From: Corynebacterium curieae
Lineage (GTDB): Bacteria > Actinomycetota > Actinomycetes > Mycobacteriales > Mycobacteriaceae
Assembly: GCF_027570035.1 (NCBI RefSeq)
Contig: NZ_JAKMUU010000005.1
Location: 1-64,000, forward strand
DNA: 64,000 nucleotides
Direction of reading: 5' to 3'
Part shown: in pieces, positions 54,353 through 62,124 of the stretch
Position numbering within the stretch: the first letter of the stretch is position 1
How the letters are laid out: every line of letters begins with the position of its first letter
Translations under genes and position numbers: made by a program
Notes under the pieces: generated by a model
Databases searched by the model: none
What the model saw: only the letters and a program-made list of their open reading frames with translations
Told to the model about the DNA's origin: nothing

Positions 54353-57300
54353 ATGACCATCGAGCAACTGCGAGCATGGCTGCGTGACTGGGTCGCCCAG
54401 GCCACCGGTGTTTCCCCCGAAGAGATCCTAGATTCCAAGCCGCTGGAAAATTATGGTCTCTCCTCGCGGGATGCTGTAGTGCTATCTGGCGAACTGGAAA
54501 ATCTTCTCGGTACCCGCCTCGATGCCACCGTGGCATACGAGTACCCGACCATCGAGCTGCTGGCGGATCGTCTGTTGAACGCGCCAGTGGCGCAGCCCGA
54601 GGAGCACGCTCCCCAGATAGCGCATGGAGCCGATGTTGCGGTTATTGGTCTTTCGGGCCGCTTCCCAGGTGCAAAGAATGCCCAGGAATTCTGGTCTATG
54701 CTGGCGGAATCCCGCGCAGGCACCGGCCCGCTGCCCATGGGCCGGTGGTCCGAGTATTCCGCCGATCCGGTGATGAGCGAGAAGATTGCCCAGCAAAATA
54801 CCGATGGCGGTTATATCGAGGATATTGCCTCCTTTGATGCCGAGTTCTTTGGTCTTTCCCCACTCGAGGCAGCCAATATGGATCCGCAGCAGCGCATCCT
54901 GCTGGAGCTGGTGTGGGAAGCACTGGAAAACGCTGGTGTCCCCGCCAATGAGCTGCGAGGCACGCAGACCGGCGTGTATATGGGATCGACCAATAATGAC
55001 TACGGCATGCTCATTGGTGCCGATTCCGCCGAGATGCACCCGTATGCGTTGACTGGCATTTCTTCTGCTGTGGTGGCCAACCGCATTTCCTATGCCCTGG
55101 ATTTCCGCGGCCCTTCCATCAACGTGGATACGGCCTGCTCTTCCTCCCTCGTAGCAGTGAACCAGGCGATGAAGGATCTGCGCACGGGAAGCGCGGACGT
55201 GGCGCTGGCCGGCGGCGTGAATATTCTGGCCGCCCCGCATGCGTCCACAGCGTTCTCGGAGTTGGGCGTTACCTCTCCTACGAGCGCCATTCACGCTTTT
55301 TCTGACGACGCCGATGGCATCGTGCGTGCCGACGCCGCCGGCGTCCTCGTGCTCAAGCGCTTGGAGGATGCTGAGGCGGACGGCGACGATATCTTGGCCG
55401 TCATTAAGGGCTCGGCCGTCAACTCCGATGGCCACTCCAATGGCCTGACCGCCCCGAACCCGGAGGCACAGGAGGATGTGCTGCGCCGCGCCTATGCCGA
55501 TGCAGGTGTCAATCCGCAGGATGTGGACTATATTGAGGCCCACGGCACCGGCACTATTTTGGGCGATCCGATCGAAGCTTCCGCTTTGGGTCGTGTGCTC
55601 GGCGCGGGTCGCGGGGTCGATACTCCTATTTTGCTCGGCTCGGCCAAGACCAATATCGGACACTCCGAATCCGCCGCGGGCGTGGTAGGCCTCATCAAGG
55701 TCATTCAGGCCATGCGCAATGACGTCATTCCGGCCAATATCAACTACTCGGCGCCAAACCGCTATATCGATTTCGAGGCCGAGCGCCTCGAAGTAGTTGA
55801 GGATCCGCGCGAGTGGCCCGAATACTCCGGCCGTAAGATCGCCGGCGTATCCGGCTTTGGTTTCGGCGGCACCAATGCACACGTCGTGCTCACCGATTAC
55901 CGCGGCACCCCAGCCGAGCGTGAGCCGCAGCTTTCCACCGAAACGGTCGCGTTGCCGGTCTCTGGCCTCTTACCATCGCGCCGGGCGCGCGCTGCGGCAC
56001 TGTTGGCAGACTTTATCGAGGCGGAAAAGCCCGCGCTTGTCGACGTCGCCCGGACCGTCGCCCGCCGCAATCATTCCCGCTCGCGTGCCATCGTGATGGC
56101 TAGCTCCACCGAGGAAGCGGTCAAGCGCCTGCGCCAGGTGGCCGAGGGTAAGGTATCCGTCGGTATTGCCGCTGCGGATTCCCCGCAGGTACCGGGGCCA
56201 GTATTTGTTTACTCCGGTTTCGGCTCCCAGCATCGCAAGATGGCCAAGGACATGATTGCGCTCTCGCCGCAGTTTAAGGCCCGCCTAGAAGAGTTGGATG
56301 TCATCGTGGACTTTGAGTCCGGATGGTCCATCTTGGACATCGTCAATGATGATGCCCAAACATATGACACCGAGACCGCCCAGGTGGCCATTACCGCCAT
56401 CCAGATCGCGCTGACGGACTTGCTCGCTTCCTTTGGCGTGCGCCCAGCCGGTGTGATGGGCATGTCCATGGGCGAGATTGCAGCGGCCTATGCCGCAGGC
56501 GGAATTTCCGCCGAGGACGCCATGGTGATTGCTTGCCACCGCGCGCGGCTGATGGGTGAGGGCGAGGCGTCGCTAAGCGATGCCGAGCAAGGAGCCATGG
56601 CCGTAGTAGAGCTCTCGGCCGAGGATATTGCCGCGCTTGACGGAAACATCGAGCCCGCCGTGTACACCGGCCCCGGCATGACGACCGTGGGCGGCCCGCG
56701 CCAAGAGGTGCTGGATCTGGTGGAAAAGCTCGATGGTGAGGGCAAGTTCGCCCGCGCCCTCAATGTGAAGGCGGCCGGGCACACCTCGGCTGTGGACCCC
56801 ATCCTGGGCGAGCTGCATGCAGCCATCGCCGGCATGGAAGCCAAGCCGCTGCACACCCCGCTGTTTTCCTCTGTGGATAAGGGCGAGGTCTATCGCCCCG
56901 GGACCACCGTGCACGATGAGGATTACTGGCTGCGCATGACCCGCCACTCGGTCTACCTGCAGGATGCCACCGAGGCGGCCTTCAACGCCGGCCATACCCA
57001 GCTGGTAGAAATCTCGCCGAACCCGGTTGCGCTGATGGGCCTGATGTCCACCGCCTTCGCCGTGGGCAAGGCAGATGCGCAGCTGCTGTATGCGTTGAAG
57101 CGCAAGGTAGATCCCACTGAATCGCTATTGGACCTGCTCAGCAAGCTTTATGTCACCGGCATGCCGGTGGACTTCGGCGCGGTATTTGGCTCCGGTGCGC
57201 GCGTAGAGGCACCCTATACTCAGTTCAACCGCCAGCGATTCTGGACCAATGCCCGCCCGTCGGCCGGCGTATCCGGCCTGCCGGGGGCTCGCGTCAACCT

Positions 57301-59062
57301 GCCAGAGGGCAAGGTGGCCTTCTCTACCAATGCGGACCAGGCGCCGTCTGCGCTGGCCATCGTGGAGGCCGCGGCCGAGACCGTCAAGCCTGGAGCGCGC
57401 ATCATCGCCACCGAGGAGCATGCCGATCTGCCTCCGCGCGGTGAGGTCACCACGGTGGTAAGCCAGTCCATCGGTGGCATGTCCGTAGCCGTCTACGCTG
57501 TCCGGGGCGCGCAGACCGAGCTTTTGGCAGAAGGCTTTGCCTCTGCCTTGGACTTGGGTGCGGCGCCAATCCCGGGCGTGGCCGATGTGCCTGAAGGCTC
57601 GAGTGAGCCTGCAGCAACCGAAGAAGTCGATGCCGTGCGCTGGGACCCGACGGAGGAAACCGTGGAGGAACGCCTCGCGCTCATCGTGTCTGAATCCATG
57701 GGCTACGACGTCTCTGACCTGCCGCGCGAGCTGCCGCTCATTGACTTGGGCCTGGATTCCCTGATGGGTATGCGCATTAAGAACCGTGTGGAAAATGACT
57801 TCCAGATTCCGCCGCTACAGGTACAGGCGCTGCGCGACGCCTCCCTGGCAGATGTTATTTCCATGGTGGAAGAGGCTGTAGCCGGTGGCAGCGTGGATAC
57901 CAGCGAGATCGCTACTGAAGATACTCCTGCACCGGAAGAAGACGAGCCCGGACAAGGCGTGGGCGTTGCCCCGCGCGATGCCTCCGAGCGCATGGTCTTT
58001 GGTACATGGGCCACGTTTACTGGCAAGGCCGCGGCGGGTGTCACTTCGGCACTGCCAGAGGTGAGCGACGAGGTTGCCACCCAGATTGCCGAGCGTCTAA
58101 CCGAACGCGCAGGAATCCAGGTCACGGCCGAACAGGTCCACGAGGCCGAGTCGCTAGAGACCTTGGCCGACCTAGTCCGCGAGGGGTTGGAAACCGAGGT
58201 AGAAGGCAATATCCGCGTCCTGCGCGAGGCTGAGGGTCCTGCCGTATTCATGTTCCACCCAGCCGGTGGCACCACTGTGGTCTACCAGCCGCTGACTCGC
58301 CGCCTGCCCGAAGATGTGGCCGTCTACGGCGTAGAGCGAATCGAGGGCTCGCTAGAGGAGCGGGCCGAGGCCTATATCGAGGACATCCTGCACTACGCTC
58401 GCGGCCGCAAGGTCGTACTCGGCGGTTGGTCATTCGGCGGCGCGCTGGCCTACGAGGCGGCCTACCAGCTACATCAGCGAACCCAGCGCGGCCAAGACTC
58501 GGTGGACGTGGCGTTTATCGCGCTGCTAGATACCACCCAGCCATCCCACCCGGCCCCGGACACGCCGGAAGAAACCCGTGCCCGGTGGGAGCGCTACGCG
58601 GCCTTTGCCAAAAAGACCTACGGTCTCGACTTCGAGCCGCCGTACGAGATGCTCGAGACCATGGGCGAGGACGCACTCATGACCATGCTGGCGGAGTTTC
58701 TCGCTACTACCGACGCCTCCGAGCACGGCCTAGCCGCCGGCGTTCTGGAGCACCAGCGCGCCTCCTTCGTGGATAACCAGATCTTGGCCAAGATCGATTT
58801 CCACCGCTGGGCCGATGTGACCGTGCCGGTTCTGCTCTTCCGTTCCGAGCGCATGCACGACGGTGCGATCGAGCTGGAGCCGCGCTACGCTGAGATTGAC
58901 CCCGACGGAGGTTGGGGAGTTATCGTTAAAGATCTAGAAATTGTGCAACTGCAAGGCGATCACCTTGCAGTGCCCGACGAGCCGGCCATCGGCATCGTGG
59001 GCAAGCATATGGACGAATGGATCGAGGAGAAGATACGTGGCGGCCAAGCAGACAACCGCTGA
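54353..59062 (+). CDS. pks13: Polyketide synthase condensing mycolic acids
   Basis: A 1569-residue type I synthase that condenses the FadD32-activated acyl chain with the AccD4-dependent carboxylated acyl chain. Domains in order: N-terminal ACP (phosphopantetheine Ser38 in YGLSSRDAV), ketosynthase (about 95-520; Cys262 in DTACSSSL, His in EAHGTGT and NIGHSESAAG), acyltransferase (about 615-905; Ser705 in GMSMGEIAAA), second ACP (Ser1136 in LGLDSLMG) and thioesterase (about 1285-1569; Ser1360 in GWSFGGALAYE). There are no reductive domains, as expected; a separate reductase acts later. The ATG at 54353 has only a weak site; translation overlaps accD4 by 26 nt. Confidence 0.97.
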   Translation: MTIEQLRAWLRDWVAQATGVSPEEILDSKPLENYGLSSRDAVVLSGELENLLGTRLDATVAYEYPTIELLADRLLNAPVAQPEEHAPQIAHGADVAVIGLSGRFPGAKNAQEFWSMLAESRAGTGPLPMGRWSEYSADPVMSEKIAQQNTDGGYIEDIASFDAEFFGLSPLEAANMDPQQRILLELVWEALENAGVPANELRGTQTGVYMGSTNNDYGMLIGADSAEMHPYALTGISSAVVANRISYALDFRGPSINVDTACSSSLVAVNQAMKDLRTGSADVALAGGVNILAAPHASTAFSELGVTSPTSAIHAFSDDADGIVRADAAGVLVLKRLEDAEADGDDILAVIKGSAVNSDGHSNGLTAPNPEAQEDVLRRAYADAGVNPQDVDYIEAHGTGTILGDPIEASALGRVLGAGRGVDTPILLGSAKTNIGHSESAAGVVGLIKVIQAMRNDVIPANINYSAPNRYIDFEAERLEVVEDPREWPEYSGRKIAGVSGFGFGGTNAHVVLTDYRGTPAEREPQLSTETVALPVSGLLPSRRARAAALLADFIEAEKPALVDVARTVARRNHSRSRAIVMASSTEEAVKRLRQVAEGKVSVGIAAADSPQVPGPVFVYSGFGSQHRKMAKDMIALSPQFKARLEELDVIVDFESGWSILDIVNDDAQTYDTETAQVAITAIQIALTDLLASFGVRPAGVMGMSMGEIAAAYAAGGISAEDAMVIACHRARLMGEGEASLSDAEQGAMAVVELSAEDIAALDGNIEPAVYTGPGMTTVGGPRQEVLDLVEKLDGEGKFARALNVKAAGHTSAVDPILGELHAAIAGMEAKPLHTPLFSSVDKGEVYRPGTTVHDEDYWLRMTRHSVYLQDATEAAFNAGHTQLVEISPNPVALMGLMSTAFAVGKADAQLLYALKRKVDPTESLLDLLSKLYVTGMPVDFGAVFGSGARVEAPYTQFNRQRFWTNARPSAGVSGLPGARVNLPEGKVAFSTNADQAPSALAIVEAAAETVKPGARIIATEEHADLPPRGEVTTVVSQSIGGMSVAVYAVRGAQTELLAEGFASALDLGAAPIPGVADVPEGSSEPAATEEVDAVRWDPTEETVEERLALIVSESMGYDVSDLPRELPLIDLGLDSLMGMRIKNRVENDFQIPPLQVQALRDASLADVISMVEEAVAGGSVDTSEIATEDTPAPEEDEPGQGVGVAPRDASERMVFGTWATFTGKAAAGVTSALPEVSDEVATQIAERLTERAGIQVTAEQVHEAESLETLADLVREGLETEVEGNIRVLREAEGPAVFMFHPAGGTTVVYQPLTRRLPEDVAVYGVERIEGSLEERAEAYIEDILHYARGRKVVLGGWSFGGALAYEAAYQLHQRTQRGQDSVDVAFIALLDTTQPSHPAPDTPEETRARWERYAAFAKKTYGLDFEPPYEMLETMGEDALMTMLAEFLATTDASEHGLAAGVLEHQRASFVDNQILAKIDFHRWADVTVPVLLFRSERMHDGAIELEPRYAEIDPDGGWGVIVKDLEIVQLQGDHLAVPDEPAIGIVGKHMDEWIEEKIRGGQADNR

Positions 59063-60593
59063 GAAACTCGCTGACCTGCGCGAGCGCCTAGATAAGGCGC
59101 AGGACCCAGGCAGTGAGCGCTCCCGCAAGCGCCGCGACGAGGCTGGGCGCACCACGCCTCGCCAGCGCATCAATGAACTGCTGGATGAGGGTTCCTTCGT
59201 CGAAACCGGTTCTTTGGGCAAGACCCCGGGTGACCCCGACGCCATCTATTCCGATGGCGTGGTCACCGGCTATGGCCGCATCTCCGGCCGTCCCGTGTGC
59301 ATTTATGCCCACGATAAGACCGTCTATGGCGGCTCCGTCGGCGTGACCTTTGGCAAGAAGGTCACCGAGGTCATGGACATGGCGATCAAGATTGGCTGCC
59401 CGGTCATCGGTATTCAGGACTCCGGCGGCGCCCGCATTCAGGATGCGGTGACCTCGCTGGCCATGTATTCCGAGATCGCCCGCCGCCAGCTCCCGCTGTC
59501 CGGCCGCAGCCCGCAGATTTCCATCATGATGGGCAAATCCGCCGGTGGCGCCGTCTATGCTCCTGTGACCACGGACTTTGTCATTGCCGTGGATGAGGAA
59601 GCGGAAATGTATGTCACCGGCCCGAACGTTATTCGCGAAGTCACTGGTGAGGACATTACCTCCGCCGAGCTGGGCGGTGCTCGCCAGCAGGAGCTCAACG
59701 GCAACGTCTCCGCGGTCGTTCCCTCTGAGGAGGATGCCTTTGACATGGTCCGCGATCTCCTCGACCACCTGCCGCTGACCTGCTTCGATGAATCGCCGGA
59801 ATTCGCTGCGCCTTCCGACGCCGAAGTGGCAGAAGACGAAGACCTCAACGCCTTCATGCCGGATGACACCAATGCCGGCTACGACATGATGGATTTGTTG
59901 ACCCAACTGGGCGACGACGAGGACATCATTGAGATTCAAGAGAACTTCGCGCCCAATATGATCACCGCTTTCGGCCGCATCGATGGTAAGACGGTGGGCT
60001 TTGTTGCCAATAATCCCATGCACCTTGCGGGCTGCATTGATGCCGACGCCGCCGATAAGGGCGCGCGCTTTATCCGCATCTGCGATGCTTACAATATTCC
60101 GCTGGTCTTTGTGGTGGATACTCCGGGCTACCTGCCGGGCGTGGAGCAGGAAAAGGTGGGGCTTATCCACCGCGGCGCCAAGTTTGCCTTCGCCGTGGTA
60201 GAAGCCACCGTGCCGAAGGTCTCGCTTATCGTGCGCAAGGCCTACGGTGGCGCCTATGCCGTGATGGGCTCGAAGAATCTGACCGGTGATATCAACTTGG
60301 CGTGGCCTACCGCGCAGATTGCCGTGATGGGTGCGGCCGCTGCCGTGGTGATGATTGCAGGCAAGCAGCTGGAGGCGGCCGAGACCCCTGAGCAGCGCGA
60401 GATGACCAAGAAGATGTTCATGGATTTCTACGATGAGACCATGACCGCACCGTATGTTGCGGCCGAGCGTGGCTACCTAGATGCCATGATTCAACCGAAT
60501 CAGTCCCGGTTGGCCCTCCGCCAAGCGCTGCGCCAGTTGGCCACTAAGCAGGAAAGCGATCTGCCAAAGAAGCACACCATTGCCCCGATGTAA
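59037..60593 (+). CDS. accD4: Acyl-CoA carboxylase beta subunit for mycolate synthesis
   Basis: A 518-residue carboxyltransferase subunit that carboxylates the long-chain acyl-CoA used as extender by Pks13. N-terminal GSFVETG, the oxyanion-hole blocks IQDSGGARIQDAV and SAGGAVYAPVTTDF in the first half, and PGYLPGVEQEK, RKAYGGAYAVMGSK and WPTAQIAVMGAAAAV in the second, are all present. GTG 59037 has GAGGAGA 6-12 nt upstream inside pks13. A small peptide gene and a terminator follow. Confidence 0.96.
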   Translation: MAAKQTTAEKLADLRERLDKAQDPGSERSRKRRDEAGRTTPRQRINELLDEGSFVETGSLGKTPGDPDAIYSDGVVTGYGRISGRPVCIYAHDKTVYGGSVGVTFGKKVTEVMDMAIKIGCPVIGIQDSGGARIQDAVTSLAMYSEIARRQLPLSGRSPQISIMMGKSAGGAVYAPVTTDFVIAVDEEAEMYVTGPNVIREVTGEDITSAELGGARQQELNGNVSAVVPSEEDAFDMVRDLLDHLPLTCFDESPEFAAPSDAEVAEDEDLNAFMPDDTNAGYDMMDLLTQLGDDEDIIEIQENFAPNMITAFGRIDGKTVGFVANNPMHLAGCIDADAADKGARFIRICDAYNIPLVFVVDTPGYLPGVEQEKVGLIHRGAKFAFAVVEATVPKVSLIVRKAYGGAYAVMGSKNLTGDINLAWPTAQIAVMGAAAAVVMIAGKQLEAAETPEQREMTKKMFMDFYDETMTAPYVAAERGYLDAMIQPNQSRLALRQALRQLATKQESDLPKKHTIAPM

Positions 60594-60646
60594 CGCCATG
60601 TGCTTGGATAGCATATAAAGAGCTAATCCTAGTGAAGGAGTTATCT

Positions 60647-60742
60647 ATGATTTTGTCTAGCGCTGTGGATATCGTCAGCGAGATCATCGCTTTCGTCGCC
60701 GACATTCTCAATCAGGCAGGCGTACCGGTAAGCTCCAAGTAA
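60647..60742 (+). CDS. 31-residue hydrophobic peptide, porin-like
   Basis: The frame reads MILSSAVDIVSEIIAFVADI in its first twenty residues and ends NQAGVPVSSK. It is an acidic amphipathic helix without a signal peptide, with serines that could carry O-mycoloylation. Length and character are those of the corynebacterial PorA/PorH/PorA-like mycomembrane peptides (30-57 residues). GAAGGAG lies 8 nt before the ATG, the gene is 53 nt after accD4, and a perfect terminator follows. The peptide could instead be a toxin-like membrane peptide; conservation has not been tested. Confidence 0.6.
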   Translation: MILSSAVDIVSEIIAFVADILNQAGVPVSSK

Positions 60743-60750
60743 GTGAAGCA

Positions 60751-60785
60751 AAAAATAAGGAGGGTTAAACCCTCCTTATTTTTAT
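60751..60785. terminator. Bidirectional terminator
   Basis: AAAAATAAGGAGGG and CCCTCCTTATTTTT form a perfect 14-bp stem around TTAAA. A-run and T-run flank it on both strands, so it ends both the accD4/peptide transcript and the convergent membrane-protein transcript. It overlaps the stop codon of the DUF3054-like gene by 2-4 nt. Confidence 0.95.
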
Positions 60786-61111
60786 TTGCGGGCGAAAAGC
60801 CGCCAGCCAAAGAAAAATAGTGCGGACATCACCGTCGCTACGATAAGGAAGCTCCAGTGCGGCAGGCGGCCATTGACTAGCATCCACAGGGCCATGCCGC
60901 CCACGACGGCGCCTAGCCAGACGATGCCGCCTTCCTTCCACTTGCCCTGCACCTTGGCGGCCAGGATGATGGCCCAGCCGATGAGCGCACCTACGGCCCA
61001 TGGCCAGAAGGCATCCACCCAGGTGGAAAAACTCAGCCCGCCGTGGGCGATGCGGGCGGCCACAGCAAAAAGCATCAAAGCGATGATATCGATGATGGGG
61101 GCGATTCTCAT
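60782..61111 (-). CDS. Small membrane protein, DUF3054-like
   Basis: A 109-residue protein with four hydrophobic segments. It begins MRIAPIIDIIALMLFAVAAR followed by IAHGG, the start pattern of DUF3054 membrane proteins (D-x2-A-x2-LFA..R..H). Function is unknown. Its start overlaps the stop of the YbhN-like gene by 4 nt, so the two are coupled. Confidence 0.8.
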   Translation of the reverse strand: MRIAPIIDIIALMLFAVAARIAHGGLSFSTWVDAFWPWAVGALIGWAIILAAKVQGKWKEGGIVWLGAVVGGMALWMLVNGRLPHWSFLIVATVMSALFFFGWRLFARK

Positions 61112-62124
61112 GCGTTTTCCTTTCGATTCAAGGCGGCATAGGTAATGCCCTTGCGGGCATAGTGCCAGAAGTAGATTACCCAGCCAATGATGGTGATCAA
61201 GGCAAAGGAAATCAGGCGATAGATAATTGCCGCGCTAGTAGCATCCACCGCAGTCATGCCGGTAGCAACCAGGGTGGCGATGATGGCGGCCTCTACCGTA
61301 CCGAGGCCGGCCGGCGTTACCTGAGCGGAGCCGGCCAGCTTGGCGGTGAGATAAGCCAGCGCCACGCCGGCCATAGTCGTCGTGTCCTCGCCCGCGTGCA
61401 GGGCTGGTAGGTGGCCGGTAACGGCCCACACACAGCCCCATAGCGAGACCATATCGATCAGTCGGTTGGCCAGGGAGTAAAAAGATACCCAGGCGAATTG
61501 GCGGCGGGTAAGGTGTACCTCTTCCAGATTCTTGACCTGGTCTACGATGGCTTCGCGCTTGGAGCCTTTAATGAGCTTTTGGCGGTTGAGCCAGCGAATG
61601 ATTTTATCCGGGTGATTGGTCAGCCAGAAGAGGCCGCCGGAGAGCGCCAACATGAGCACGAGGGTGCCGATGAGAGACCACAGTGCCATATCTGCATTGA
61701 GGAAAAGCACGCCGCCCAAGCCGATGAGCACGAGCCACATGGTGGAAATGGCAGAGGACAGGACAAAGAACCACCCACACAGCATGACGGAAGCTCCCCA
61801 CGTGCGCTGCACGTAGAAGGTGAGGATCGCGGAAAAGGCCGGGCCGGCCGGAAGGGTGGTGGACCAGGCATTAGCGGCCAGTGTTAGAGCGGCCGTCTCC
61901 GAGGCCGGTACCGTGACGCCGCCGGCGCGAATGAGCAAGCGCATGACCTCGCCCATGGCGAGTACCGCCACGATGGAGGCGATGACTACGAGTGCTACCG
62001 CAGCGGGATCGGAGTGGGACAGCCGCGAGAAGCCTTCGCGCAGGAAGTCCAACTCATCGCGGAAGACATAGATCAGGATAAGCAGGACGATGAGCGAGGC
62101 GATAAGCCGCAGCCACTTCTTCAC
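61108..62124 (-). CDS. YbhN/UPF0104-type lysylphosphatidylglycerol synthase transmembrane family protein
   Basis: A 338-residue protein with about eight membrane segments, matching the flippase-like membrane domain family (PF03706). Typical blocks are LTLAANAWSTTLPAGPAFSAIL and AQVTPAGLGTVEAAIIATLV. There is no soluble synthase domain, so transport or flipping of a lipid is more likely than lysyl transfer. Its start touches the stop of the MmpL gene, so it belongs to the MmpL-YbhN-DUF3054 operon. Confidence 0.85.
   Translation of the reverse strand: MKKWLRLIASLIVLLILIYVFRDELDFLREGFSRLSHSDPAAVALVVIASIVAVLAMGEVMRLLIRAGGVTVPASETAALTLAANAWSTTLPAGPAFSAILTFYVQRTWGASVMLCGWFFVLSSAISTMWLVLIGLGGVLFLNADMALWSLIGTLVLMLALSGGLFWLTNHPDKIIRWLNRQKLIKGSKREAIVDQVKNLEEVHLTRRQFAWVSFYSLANRLIDMVSLWGCVWAVTGHLPALHAGEDTTTMAGVALAYLTAKLAGSAQVTPAGLGTVEAAIIATLVATGMTAVDATSAAIIYRLISFALITIIGWVIYFWHYARKGITYAALNRKENA

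Noticed and set aside
54482..55882. 466-codon open frame antisense to pks13
   Set aside because: It is a shadow of the ketosynthase region; the sense strand carries full catalytic motifs and the antisense product is Ile/Gly/His-rich without motifs.
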